A DNA stretch of 64,000 bases, taken from Styela clava (Eukaryota > Chordata > Ascidiacea > Stolidobranchia > Styelidae). Under the pieces are notes generated by a model. It searched no databases. It was not told the DNA's origin and saw only the letters and a list, made by a program, of their open reading frames with translations. Below are positions 50,574-61,626 of the stretch, piece by piece. Within the stretch, counting starts at the first letter, position 1. Each line of letters starts with the position of its first letter. The stretch lies in assembly GCF_964204865.1 (NCBI RefSeq), contig NC_135250.1:5022001-5086000 (forward strand). Reading direction: 5' to 3'. Position numbers and translations under genes: made by a program.

Positions 50574-51003
50574 CAGGGGTCGGCAACCTACGGCCCGCGG
50601 AGTAATATAATCCGACCCGCTACGCTTCATTGAATAGTGGTAACAAAACAGCTGTTTTGACAATTATATTCTTCACGTAACAGACCTTATTGTGATACAC
50701 GTGTACATTGAATTATATTATATTCTAACAAGTATAAAATTCGACAATGGCAAGATAACCCAGAAAAGGTGATGCTAAATGCAAAGGGTTCAATGTCGCC
50801 GAAAATATTCAAATGGATAGTTTTGAGATGCAATACAACGAGGAAATAAATCTATATTCTATTCGAGAGATGTATCATTGCCTAATTTTTATTATGAAAA
50901 ATATTATTTGTTCGGTTTTCAACTTTCTAAAAAATGTGCTCCCGCCAATGACTTGCAACTTTTATCTTTGGCTCGCGACCCACAAAAAGGTTGCCGACCC
51001 CTG
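50574..51003. mobile_element. 430-bp hAT MITE with an empty site in the left arm
   Basis: Ends CAGGGGTCGGCAACCTACGG and AAAAAGGTTGCCGACCCCTG. The flanking octamers ATCTATGC and GTCTATGC match at 7 of 8. The left arm shows the uninterrupted sequence (ATCATGATCTATGTGATATT, inverted, at about 10,205-10,225), confirming a post-duplication insertion. Confidence 0.9.
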
Positions 51004-51026
51004 GTCTATGCGATATTAACATATAG

Positions 51027-51525
51027 GTAGGCTTAACATACGTCCCGCTTTAGGCGGGACAGTCCCGATTTTCAGCGTTTTGTCCCGCCGTCCCGATAAG
51101 TCAGCCAAAAGTCCCGCTTTTCCAGCATAATACACAAACATGTTCTCGTTACTGTTGTTTCTGTGTAGCGCAGCGCTAGCCTACTCACTGAAGGTGAATG
51201 CGTTCGTTTCCCGCTGATTCCCATTGATGGCAGACGTATCGCATGTAAAACCAATACTAATTAGTCTAAATTCGAATTATTTGTACCGGTATCGTTAACG
51301 TCAATTACTTCTTATTTTTCGACCTGAACCCGATATTTGGACAGAAAATATGCGCATGTAATTTGGATAACAATATGGTCAATAAAGACAGCCGAGACAG
51401 CTTTAAATGTAGGAATGTAGGCCTATGTAGTAAAATCGGAAAATGTGAAGTTACAAAATCACAGCTAAGGGGTCGTTGTCTTTTGAGGCGTCCCGATTTG
51501 AAGTCACAAAAATATGGTAATCCTA
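51027..51525. mobile_element. ~500-bp element with GTAGG(C/A)TTA ends
   Basis: Ends GTAGGCTTAACATACGTCCC and, inverted, GTAGGATTACCATA. The left end is rich in GTCCCGC repeats. The flanks ATATAG and ATACAG correspond to a single ATGTAG in the left arm (inverted, near 10,195), so a 6-bp target duplication is likely. The class is unknown. Confidence 0.65.
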
Positions 51526-51781
51526 CATACAGGCAATAAGGGATAATACGCATGACTGGATGTTCTCAGAGTGACAAACTGAATATACCCTCATAGTTCA
51601 CTCCTAAGGCATTTCGGTATTTGTTTGTGAACTGACTGACTTGAGCTGTAGGACTGTAGCCCAAGATTCATAAATAACTGCGAGTAGAGTTTGAATTGCT
51701 TTTCATAGAAATATTTAATGAAGTAGAACAAAATATAAGCATACTCAATATTATCACACGGAATTGAATCATGCCTTAAAA

Positions 51782-52070
51782 TAGTGGTTCTCAAACAGGG
51801 ACCAGTGGCCCTCCAATGGACCACAAAGTAGCTTGATAGGGGCCACCATGGTAGGCGCAAAACTAATTTTTACTTTCATTGCTTGATAAAGTTACTTCTC
51901 TGGGTATTTTACCTTTGTTGAGAATGAATTGTTTGCACATACAGTAATCGGATTTGGAATCGACCAATCAAAGTAACACTATACACACCACTGGAATGAG
52001 AAATAGGGGGGCATGAGTGCTGAAAGCCTCCAGAATTGGGCCACAGGGTATAAAAGGTTGCGTAGCACTG
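51782..52070. mobile_element. 289-bp hAT MITE beside F3
   Basis: Ends TAGTGGTTCTCAAACAGG and GGTTGCGTAGCACTG. The flanking octamers CCTTAAAA and CCTCAAAA match at 7 of 8. F4 (about 56,533, TCCTTCAAAATCTC) and F1 (CATACCTCAAAATC, inverted) keep the empty site. F5 has the same insertion at about 61,627-61,917. Confidence 0.85.
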
Positions 52071-52519
52071 CCTCAAAAGTTCAATCTATAATTTACAGAT
52101 AGGTAATTATGTCAATGTTACGTCATAAATAAATATACTCTACAATAAAAGCAATACACTCTACAAAAAAGATGAACTTAATAGCATTGTTAAAAAATAT
52201 ACAATATATAAAAGCAGCATATACTTTATAATGTTGTAATACATATTCACCGTGGCTGGCATATAAACGCTGCTAATGAATATAGAAATTGTTTTCTCGT
52301 TTGCCGGTAATCCAAAAGTAATGTAACAAAGGCAAACAAATATAGGCTATTTGTCATCATATTTGTTTGCACTTTGAGGATTGATTGACCTCACTGACAG
52401 ATTTATGAAAAATGTTAAATAAACCTCGTCATAGTCAAGCTTATTTTTTCAATTCAATAAAATATGTTCAATGGAATTGACTCAGTAAAAATTTCAGGCC
52501 CCAGTCGACGATATCGTCA

Positions 52520-53690
52520 TCATCTACGTCATAATATTGGTCAGGATTTTGGTAATTATATCGGTCATAATCTTTGTCATCATATTTTCCACGATATTGG
52601 CAAGTGTATTGGTGATCGTATTGGTCATTGTATGGGTCACAATATTGGTTATTTTATTGGTCATCGTAGGGGTCATATTATTGGTCATTGTATGGATCAT
52701 CATATGGGTCATCATATTGGTCATCGTATGGGTCATTATATTGGTCATCATATGGGTCATCATATTGATTATTATGTTGGTCATCGTATGGGTCATCATA
52801 TTGGTTATTATGTTGGTCCTCGTTTGGGTCATCATATTGGGTATTATGCTGGTCATCGTATGGGTCATCATATTGATTATTATGTTGGTCATCGTATGGG
52901 TCATCATATTGGTTATTATGTTGGTCATCGTTTGGGTCATCATATTGGTTATTATGCTGGTCATCGTATGGGTCATCGTATTGATTATTATGTTGGTCAT
53001 CGTATGGGTCATCATATTGGTTATTATGTTGGTCATCGTTTGGGTCATCATATTGGTTATTATGCTGGTCATCGTATGGGTCATCATATTGATTATTATG
53101 TTGGTCATCGTATGGGTCATCATATTGGTTATTATGTTGGTCCTCGTTTGGGTCATCATATTGGTTATTATGCTGGTCATCGTATGGGTCATCATATTGG
53201 TTATTATGTTGGTCATCGTATGGGTCATCATATTGGTCATCGTATGGGTCATCATATTGATTATTGTGTTGGTCATCGTATGGGTCACCATATTGGTTAT
53301 TATGTTGGTCATCGTATGGGTCATCATATTGGTCATCGTATGGGTCATCATATTGGTCATTGTATGGGTCATCATATGGGTCATCATATTGGTCATTGTA
53401 TGCATCATCATATTGGTCCTTGTATGGGTCATCATATTGGTCATTGTATGGGTCATCATATTGGTCATTGCATGTATCATCATATGGGTCATCGTATGGG
53501 TCATCATATGGGTCATCGTATGGGTCATCATATTGGTCATTGTATGGATCATCATATGGGTCATCATATTGGTCATTGTATGGATCATCATATGGGTCAT
53601 CGTATGGATCATCATATTGGTCATTGTATGGGTCATCATATGGCTCATCATATTGGTCATTGTATGGGTCATCATATTGGTCAGCAGTAA
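52520..53690. repeat. Hierarchical minisatellite encoding the F3 tail
   Basis: The base unit is 12 bp (+ strand TCATATTGGTCA/TCGTATGGG type). It is organised in 36-bp units (+ strand motif GGTCATCATATTGGTTATTA) and, between about 52,790 and 53,250, in a 108-bp higher-order unit in which every third 36-mer differs (TTTGGGTCATC). Because 12 is a multiple of 3 and the unit lacks stops, several frames on both strands stay open for over 380 codons. Only the - strand frame continuous with the F3 exon is supported as coding. The tract runs past the F3 stop (52,678) to about 52,520. Confidence 0.85.
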
Positions 53691-54946
53691 GAGTTAAATT
53701 TGCAAATGATGAGTCCAATAGGTCTGAATTAGCGATTCTTGGCCGTTTTCGAACTCTGATACTTTTTCCGGCTGTTTTTGTCGTAAAATATCTTCTATAA
53801 TGTAGCTTTTCCCCCACGTATTTAACAACGATTTCTTTTAAATGCCCCCGCAGTTGCAGCTCCTTTGAACGAAAATAAGTTTTCAAAGTTCATAATGTGG
53901 GGATGAAGAGCTATTTACATCAGACTACGCTCAAGAGAATAATTAGTATTTCCCGGCTAATAAGTCTACCAGGCAAATAAGACGATGTCTATTTTTAGCA
54001 CTAAAAAAGAGGGTTTTTCCATATAGCCCTCCAATAAAACGGGACAGGGAAATTGCTTCTGTTGGCCAGTTAAACACTAATATGCGCTAATAATTTTCTA
54101 TGGTTAGACCAGATCATGTTTGTTTGGTAGAATCATACTCACAGAATCATTTATTCTTAACAACGAGGTAACAATTTTAAGTTAAAAAGTGGCAATCACT
54201 TTGAACAACCTATTAATCCGAACGTTGAAATAACTTTTGAATAGGGTGTGATATGTACTACACTGCACGTCCATGGGTTTGTTAACAGCTGTGTGTTTCC
54301 CGTCTGTGTCGTTTTGCGTCAAATCGGCAAAACAAAAGGGTCATGAATCGCTTTACATCGGTGGCAGTGTTTTCTCTTTAAAGTACCGATAACGGGCTGG
54401 CTAAATATCGAGTGCTTCATTTATAATTACAAGGGAATTTTCAAACAGAATATAACAAATAACAGCTACCAGTACAAGTCAATTAAATATCATGATTGGC
54501 AAACCCTTTGGCGACATCGAGTATATAATAAAATATATCAAACCAAATATATATAAGGTTAACATAAATCATGTTTGAAAATAAAATAAGCGGATCACAA
54601 AAAAATACGATAAGTTTACCTGCCCAATAAGACGCCCCCCCTCTCCCTCGGGGTAAATACGAAACTCCTATCCTAACCATGGTAAGTAAGCCTTATTCCT
54701 TATTACCATACACAACACAGAACAACTTATAAATTTACCTACTTTCATAACGTACAGTCTCCTGTTGCTTCGGCACCAAAATTGTCCAGCAAAATGGTAA
54801 ACCTTCATTCGAGGAAAAGATTCAACTGACAATACTCCTTTGGCAACGTTATTAATGGCTTTCTCGATGCTCCCGCCATTTTTGAAGTTTGAGCTTATTG
54901 AATCTTGAGTGTATCGCAAGTTATCAGGACTTATGCTAAGGCTCAT
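52678..54946 (-). CDS. F3: family member with long repeat-encoded acidic tail (predicted 462 aa)
   Basis: Exon 1 is 54946-54743 (68 codons, ATGAAA|GTAGGT). Exon 2 is 53862-52678 (AG|GAGCTGCAACTGCGG, stop TAA). The core matches its paralogues: [32 protein letters not shown] (Ser where others have Asn), [17 protein letters not shown]. After [12 protein letters not shown] the protein becomes about 325 residues of D, Q, N, Y, P and H in units such as [12 protein letters not shown]. There is almost no hydrophobic residue besides Tyr, so the tail should be disordered and strongly acidic. The intron is 880 bp. F1, F4 and F5 stop shortly after the core. F2 has a decayed version, so a repeat tail existed in the F2/F3 ancestor. 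The repeat count is likely polymorphic. Confidence 0.75.
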
Positions 54947-55640
54947 TTTTGAATAATCGGTTCAACAAATATAAAGTTACATATAACGGAGAGCATTTCG
55001 CCTCGGTCGCATGAACAAAATGGAGCCTTAGTTTCACCCTCCGCTTGAATATGGAGCTTGATTTCTTTTCGTTGGTAATTCCCCCATTATGTCCTACTAC
55101 CGATGTGTTGCCTAGCGTCAATCACACAAAACAAACTACCAGAAGCATGTTCCAGAACTTTCTATCATCAAATTTATGTTTTATTCTAGTAAATGTATAA
55201 CAAGCTAAATCGAAGTACTAACGGGTCAAATGATGCAATATACTGTACGCAATACATGAAACTTTTGTCTCGAAACACCTGTCGACCTCAGGCTTTGATA
55301 CCGTAGCGAATAAACAAAATGAACAGCAAACAAAAGAGAAGTGCAGAGTAAATAAAATGTAGGATAAGATTATTAGTGTACAAAATGACGTTATTTGTCT
55401 GTCTGATGCTTCGAAGTCTAAGATTTAAGAATTTTTATCACGACATTTCCTTCCAGGAGGCTGAACCAAACCACTAGTTTCGTCAATCTACTGGTATTAT
55501 AGGGATTTAATTGTGTTTCATTATAATGTATTTTATAATTCAATTCGAATGTGCAACGTTGCAACATATGGGGTGACCATAAAATCTCTTTACAATCTAA
55601 CAAAAATTATTAAAAAGTGAAATGATGATATATCTCAATG
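54947..55640. other. F3 upstream region
   Basis: Conserved 5' leader and flank shared with F1, F2, F4 and F5. Inverted, it reads TACTAGAATAAAACATAAAT, then GTTTCATTTTGTG-type sequence, and CGAGACAAAAGTTTCATGTA further out. No other gene is seen. Conservation across all copies suggests it contains the promoter, but I cannot point to a specific element. Confidence 0.45.
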
Positions 55641-55919
55641 AGGGTTGTTTTATGTTAATCGGTATTTCATGAATTTTTTAGTGACACTAATATTTATTGT
55701 TTGAGATAAAAAATAAATTAAATAAAATTTCGTATATTATATGATCAAATTATATGACCGAATCCCCATGAAATAACTACTCCCCAAGATCAAGTGCAAT
55801 GTGTATCCTGGTTCATTGAGATTTAAGACAAAATCATATGTTCAGACCCAGCGAAACTACAGAAGTAAGAATGAAAGAGACCCACCATTACGTCCCTCAA
55901 TTCGTTTATGGCACTAGAA

Positions 55920-56360
55920 ATTCGTGGAGACAGGGACGGTGTTCGATACAAGGAGAGGGGTGAGCGACCAAGAACATCCGAGGAAAACATTTAGCTAGTA
56001 AGGCAAGCCTCCAACGTTCCCCCATGAATTCCATCCGCACGACTGACACATTGTATGCTCACAAAATACAAATGTTACATGCACTTCAGCCAAACGACGC
56101 GCCATGACAAAAAGAATTTGCAGTGAACTGCAACGAATTTCTGAAGATGAAGCTCGCGCAAGTCTGTTTCAGTGATGAGACAACTTTTCGTGTCTTGGGA
56201 AAGTTACACACACACACTCTAACAATTTGGGGATCGGAAACCCTCATGCGAGTAGAGAACTTCAGCGAGATAGTCCAAAAATGAATATTTGGTGTGGAAT
56301 TATGTACAATCTAATAATCGGGCCATTTTGATGATGATGTAATATTTTTTTATAATTGTA
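55920..56360 (+). pseudogene. Degenerate DUF4817/DDE_3-like transposase
   Basis: Patches of recognisable protein occur in shifting + strand frames: RSPMNSIRT, LYAHKIQMLHALQPNDAP, KEFAVNCNEF, QVCFSDETTFRVLGK, TIWGSE, then SREL-RDSPKMNIWCGIMYNLIIGPF. The order (helix-turn-helix linker, 'ALQPND', FSDETTF, WG, SPK-N-W) follows the Tc1/mariner-like transposases with a DUF4817 N-terminus known from invertebrates. Stops and frameshifts make it non-functional. No terminal inverted repeats were found. Confidence 0.65.
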
Positions 56361-57013
56361 AAGAGACTCTAGGGACATTCTTGTATCTAGCGTTTAATCT
56401 ATATGAAATCGACTTTTCGACGTTTTGCTTCGGAATTACGGATACCTTTATTTTAAAAATTGATTGAAGAAATATTTGAAGAAGTAAATTAAAATATAAA
56501 CATACTCAATATTATCACACAGAACTGAATTATCCTTCAAAATCTCAATCTATGAGATATCAATGTTCAATGTTACGTCATAAACAAATGTCCCCTGCAA
56601 TAAAATCAACACATTCCACAAATAAGGTGAATTCAATTTAATAGCATCGTATAAAAATATACAATATATATAAATTACAGTATAATGTTGTAATTGGTAC
56701 CATATATGTGGGATTTGAAATTTAAGAACGACTTCTTTTTCATGTTGAACTCACTCACGACAAGTACTTGTATTTTGACAGATAATCTGCCATCACATGG
56801 CACGATTCACAAAATTCTAATACATTACTACGGTTACTACTACTCAATTTTCGCGGTCGCCTAACGGCGAAAACAAGAACGTGTTCGCTGATCATCACGA
56901 TATTTCAAAAACGAGTTCGTCCAAACATTTGCGAACGCCCCGATTCCCATCATAACAATTAAAAAACCCATCGACATCATAAAAGGTCTTGAAATTTTAT
57001 AGCATTTGGTTTA

Positions 57014-57654
57014 TCAGTCTAAAATAAAATCGTCATCTGTAAGTGTCAAGTATACAAATGAGGAGAATAATGTGTCTGCATTAATAGTTCTGAACCGTCC
57101 TCTCCGAACTCGTATACTTTTCCCGATTGTTTTTGTCGTAAAATATCTTCTATTATGTGGCCTTTCCCCCACGTAGTCAACAACGATTTCTTCTAAATGT
57201 CCCCGCATTTGCAGCTCCTATGACACGAAAATAGGAATAAATAGATTTTAAGAGTATTATTATTAAGGACCTATATAAGGAATATTCGGTGATTATTTTC
57301 AGTCTTACAGCATTTGTGGAGCCAGTTGCCATATTAACAGAATTGCTTGTTTGGTCGTTTTCGAATTCACTGTTACTAGATAAATACGAAAATGTTCTCA
57401 TGTCCGTATTTCAACTGCTCTGCAACAGCACAACTTACAAACTCACTCACTTTCATAACGTACAGTCTCCTATTGTTTCGGCACCAAAATTTTCCACCCA
57501 AACTGTAAACCTCCATTACAGGAAAAGATTCAACTGACAATACTCTTTTGGCAACGTCATTAATGGCTTTCTCTAGGCTTTTGCCATTTTTGAAGTTGGA
57601 ACTTATCGAATCTTGAGTATATCGCAAGCTATCAGGACTTATGCTAACTCTCAT
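57014..57654 (-). CDS. F4: two-exon family member (predicted 135 aa)
   Basis: Exon 1 is 57654-57451 (68 codons, ATGAAA|GTGAGT). Exon 2 is 57217-57014 (AG|GAGCTGCAAATGCGG, stop TAG). The core is [51 protein letters not shown]. It is shorter than F1 and F5 in the RSGI...RFRT linker (about 11 residues missing) and ends TLTDDDFILD. The intron is 233 bp. The 3' flank has the empty site for the hAT found beside F3 and F5. Same caveats on function as F1. Confidence 0.7.
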
Positions 57655-58033
57655 TTTTGAAGAATCGGTGTAACAAATATAAAGTTATATAAATAGAGAG
57701 CATTTCGCCTTCGTCACATGAACAATAATAATCAAGTTTCACCCTCCGCTTTAATATAAAGCCTCCTTCTTTCTATTTCCCCTTATAGAAAACATGGTAA
57801 TTCCCCATAATCTCCCCGTGTTCTACACAATAAAAATAGGTTACCTAGCTCCATTCGCACGAAATGAACCGCCAGGATTATGTTCCAGAACCTTCTGTCG
57901 TCAAAGATATATATGTTTTAGCCTAGTAAATGTATATTAAGCTCAATCAAAATACTAATGGATTGGATGGTGCAATATAGGCTGTACAAAATACATGAAA
58001 CTTTTGTCTCATTATTATTACACGGAACTGAAT
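57655..58033. other. F4 upstream leader, joined to the F5 3' flank
   Basis: The conserved family leader runs to about 58,012 (CGAAATACATGAAACTTTTGTCTC-like) and then abruptly joins ATTATTACACGGAACTGAAT, the outer 3' flank of the next unit. The tandem-unit boundary is therefore near 58,012. Confidence 0.5.
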
Positions 58034-58892
58034 CATACTGTTGTGTATTTATTACGTCATAAATCGCATGACCATTCATGCGATTTACCTAACACGTTAT
58101 GTCCTTGGCCGGAGTTTCCACCAATGTGAAGTGACTCACATGCTGTGCAGTGGCGCGTTAAAACTCACTCAGTGAGGGGTAGTGGTATAAAACATGGGCG
58201 AGTCCTGAATTCAACACGGTCGAATATCTCTCGAATTTTATATATAAACTAAATACATACAGATAAGTAGTAAATTCGAGTACATTTAACGGTAACTTAG
58301 GAATATGAATTTAAAGGAATACAGAATAAGGAATACGTCGTCAAAGGAATTTATCCTCAGTAACCGTTGGCAATGTCAAAATGATTGGGTCAGTGCTACA
58401 ATAACGTGAGGACAACGCATCCATAATCATACGACATTAATAGTGCTATGAAACCATTCAATTACAGGCTTGGGTCCTACAACTGTACATGTGTTCCTAT
58501 TTCTGCAATTTGCAATATATGACGTTTTAATTGGTATACTTGTAATATACATGACAATTTGACATGACAAGTTTTATATGAATTTTATAGAAACTCAAAT
58601 TTATTTTATTCCATGCAGCAACTAAAAGTTTAATCGAAATCTAAAATAACTTTGTCGTTTAGATTTTTCGCCGTCGCAAAGCCAGATGTCAGTATATTTT
58701 ATTTCATGTGGTAGGCTATATTATAAATTTACAGTGAGATGGAAATTTCAAAAATCAACATAAAAAATTCTACTATTCTGTTGACTATAGATTCTACTAT
58801 AGTCGACAGTTGAGATGGGATGTGCAATTGTGTCTGCTAATTTTCAAGAGATACCCCAAATCGACAAAAAATTATAAGAATATATTTTGCAT

Positions 58893-60170
58893 ACAACGGC
58901 ATAGCTGAAAAATCGTAGAAATATACATTTTTCAAACTTTAGTCACATGTCTTCCCGCCCAAGTGGGCGAGATTTTATTATTTGATATTGATAAAGTTTA
59001 TATAAATTCTACACAATACAATTTGAGTCGTTGGGTACAAAATTTTAAAATTATGCGTAATCCATTGCTGAAAATAACCTATTTCCCATGTATTGGCATA
59101 GCTGAAAAATCGTAAAAATCTACACTTTTCAAACCTTAGTCATATGTCTTCTCGCTCAAGTGGGCGAGATTTTATTATTTGATATTGATAAGGTTCTTAA
59201 ACTCCACAGTCTACAGTAGTGGTTCTCAACCTGTGGTACGCGTACCACTGGTGATACGCGGGAGCTTTTCAAGTGGTACGCGAGCAGATTTGAATTATTG
59301 CCACAATTAACCTTTCAGTTGGCTAAGATGTGTCGGCAACGCTTTATCTTCCTTGCTGTATATATTCGCTGAACAGCGTTTATGGATGTTTCCCCAAGCA
59401 TCAGTTTTCTCGTTTATTTCCGTAACTATAACCAATCAGCAATAAGTCAATAATGACGCAACACGTAACAAATGCAATTTCTGCACTCAGCCGCTCAGAC
59501 ACTTCTGTCGCTCAAACAGATATTCAAGTATGGTTGCAAACATTGCCTCGTTTTTGTAGTTTTGAGTGATATTTGTCAGTTTTCAGTTGTGTTTCAAGAA
59601 AATAATAGTGAATTAATTAAGTTAATTGTCATTAAGTCTTCCGCGGAGCTTTACTTTAGTTGCAGTGATCGAAATTGAATCTCGCAAATGCTGCGATGGC
59701 CAAGGCTAAACTTAGTTATATCAGTACCTGCAAACGGCACATGGTTGATTAATTGTAATAAAAATTATGGTTTCAAACACGTAAACCAGTTTATATGCGC
59801 CAACATACCGAAACACTCTCAGAATAAGCATAAAGTTTGCAATAGTAAAGTATAAGAGTAATTTTTCCGGGGTCAATGGTCGGGGAAACGTCCATGGCAC
59901 TTTGCGCTATCGGTCCTTGTCTTTAGAGATCGCCCTCGCCCGCTATTGCCCATCTTAAATGAAGCGATATGGGCATGTTTCTTGTTTGTTTTGCGTGTTA
60001 CGCCACAAAGGATGTAGTGCCACATTATAAAATACACCTTGCGTCTTTTTCCCCAGGCCAAAAAAGGAGCTTTGTCGGTGGTACGCGGCCATAATAAAAA
60101 CAGTAAAGTGGTACGCGTTCAGTAAAAGGTTGAGAACCACTGGTCTACACAATGCAATTTGAGTAGAGGA
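58893..60170. repeat. Direct repeat inside the Gypsy relic, second copy split by a hAT
   Basis: GGCATAGCTGAAAAATCGTA...AAGTGGGCGAGATTTTATTA and TTGATATTGATAA recur at about 58,898-59,000 and 59,095-59,195. The first copy continues into TCTACACAATACAATTTGAG. In the second the same continuation appears only after the hAT element, at 60,144-60,163. Confidence 0.7.
59217..60142. mobile_element. 926-bp hAT element with 'GGTACGCG' interior
   Basis: Ends TAGTGGTTCTCAACCTGTGG and AAAAGGTTGAGAACCACTG. The flanking octamers GTCTACAG and GTCTACAC match at 7 of 8. Subterminal GGTACGCG motifs lie at both ends. No intact transposase. The empty site is preserved in the neighbouring direct repeat near 59,015. 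Confidence 0.85.
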
Positions 60171-60299
60171 CTGTCATAGATACAGGTACAGGGACTGTCA
60201 TAGATATTTTAGGTCCTTTGACAATGATCCATTATTTTCGATTATATTGAAACATCAATTGAAATATCTCGTGCTATGAGTCAATTATGGAGGCGCAGT

Positions 60300-60740
60300 T
60301 CTTACCACTTCATGGCAGCTCCTGCCACAAACGAACCGCGGCAGCTCTTGCCATGGTTTTATAGCGCTATTCAGTGTTCAGTAATCAGTATTAACGATAT
60401 ATTCACAAATTATTGTACCAAATTTTAATTGATTATGCGGAATTATATCTACTTAAACCTTAACCCTAACCCCAAATCCATCAAAACTGTATCCATAAGA
60501 AAAACGTTCCAACTTACCCAATATTTGTTACCATAAGAGACAGCCCGGTCTTTACGGTCCACCTGCCGTGGTTACGACAGCAAAATTTTATCTGCCATTG
60601 GTTTTCAATTTGCTGCCGCGGTAACGGCAGCTCGTCTTTGGTTTGTGGCAGCTAAAAAGTCAGTTGCCATAGGTTTGGCCGTAGCGGCCATGGTATGGAA
60701 ATACCGTCATGATTTTGCGGCAGCTGCAGACGCCACAGAA
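60300..60740. repeat. GGCAGCT-rich segment
   Basis: A segment unusually rich in GGCAGCT/CTGCCG motifs (GCTCCTGCCACAAACGAACC, GCTGCCGCGGTAACGGCAGC). It probably belongs to the internal part of the LTR element or to another insert. I recognise no coding sequence. Confidence 0.4.
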
Positions 60741-61626
60741 TACTTAAAACTGCACTTACACTACTGCACACTGCCTATTGACCTATTCTATATTATTCTG
60801 TAGACGACGTTCTCGTATTATTTTGGACCTAATCAAACCTAACATTCGTAATCGTGTTGAAATACAAACGAGATGCAGTGCGGACGAAGAGTAACAAAAC
60901 CCTACGATCATTTAGCGTTGATGAAACAGTCCTCGTTAGAGATTATCGTGGGAGCTCAAAATGAAAACGTGGTGGAATAACAAAAATAATAGGTTCACTG
61001 ACTTATCTGGTCAGTGTCGCTTCTAATGTTAGTTGGAAAAGACATGTCAACCAGATTATTAAATCTGACATGAACATCAAGCAAGAATATAGATATGAAG
61101 AGCAACTGAGTTGAATCTGAAGATGATCCTTTTGAACATGACGAGCCTGCAAGTGTGAAACCGGATGCAACAGACAGTGTAGTACGCAAAGATCCAGTGC
61201 TTTCTCCAAACATCGAGTCTCCGCCACCGAACTCCCTTAGCGGTCGGACACCGGAAACAGCCAAATCCAACAAAGACCCCAAGGTCAACTACACACATTG
61301 AAGGACGTTACCCACTTCGGCAGAGAAAGAGACCAGATACATTTCAATTTTAAATTGCCTTTACTACATCATTTGTATATGATTGTCAGCGTCAAATCTT
61401 GTTACTAACATTTCTTATTTTTAGGAGGGAGGTGATGTGGAGTATTTATTACGTCATAAATCGCATGACTACTCATGCGATTTACTTAACACGCTTTGTC
61501 CTTGGCCGTAGTTTCCGGCGAGTCGATGGTTTGAGAAGGTCAATAAAGGAAGTCGCTACAACGTGTATACCTGTGTATTTCTTGCGAACATAATGGGCTT
61601 AGGAACACAACACATACCTTGGAACA

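Larger units (their letters stand above)
34215..51690 (-). repeat. Right arm of the ~17-kb inverted duplication
   Basis: Inverted counterpart of 9,555-26,890. It contains the intact protease gene and private insertions: hAT elements at 42,946-43,383 and 50,574-51,003, a nested element at 48,256-49,236, a GTCCCGC-rich element at 51,027-51,525 and a LINE-like tandem at 45,430-47,545. Only one fragment of the 'TACTCCC' MITE family (41,293-41,326) is present here, against seven insertions in the left arm. Confidence 0.85.
58039..61612 (+). mobile_element. Decayed Ty3/Gypsy-type LTR retrotransposon
   Basis: Begins TGTTGTG and ends CACAACA, flanked by identical CATAC (58,034-58,038 and 61,613-61,617). 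F1 keeps the empty site CATACCTC. The 3' LTR is about 61,433-61,612, preceded by the polypurine tract AGGAGGGAGG. The 5' LTR matches it for roughly 90 bp (TATTTATTACGTCATAAATC...), then diverges. Just before the 3' LTR lies the end of Pol: TLRSFSVDETVLVRDYRG and LTYLVSV...SW-RHVNQ (about 60,910-61,090, with an internal TGA), and further on PLRQRKRPDTFQF stop (about 61,310-61,351), the usual Gypsy integrase tail. Most of gag and pol is missing, so it cannot move on its own. Confidence 0.75.

Noticed and set aside
52524-53675. Second - strand open frame (383 codons, T-M-T-N-M-M repeats)
   Set aside because: Out of frame with the F3 core and made only of the satellite unit, so a shadow of the coding frame.
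52464-53690. Long + strand open frames (408 and 386 codons) across the minisatellite
   Set aside because: They have no conserved core, splice context or paralogue. They follow from a 12-bp stop-free unit. Only the - strand frame joins the conserved F3 exon.
53090-53690. CRISPR-like regular repeats
   Set aside because: The units are head-to-tail 12/36-bp minisatellite copies without unique spacers, in a eukaryotic genome.
60995-61298. - strand frames of 73-97 codons
   Set aside because: They are antisense to the Gypsy Pol tail, which is recognisable on the + strand.
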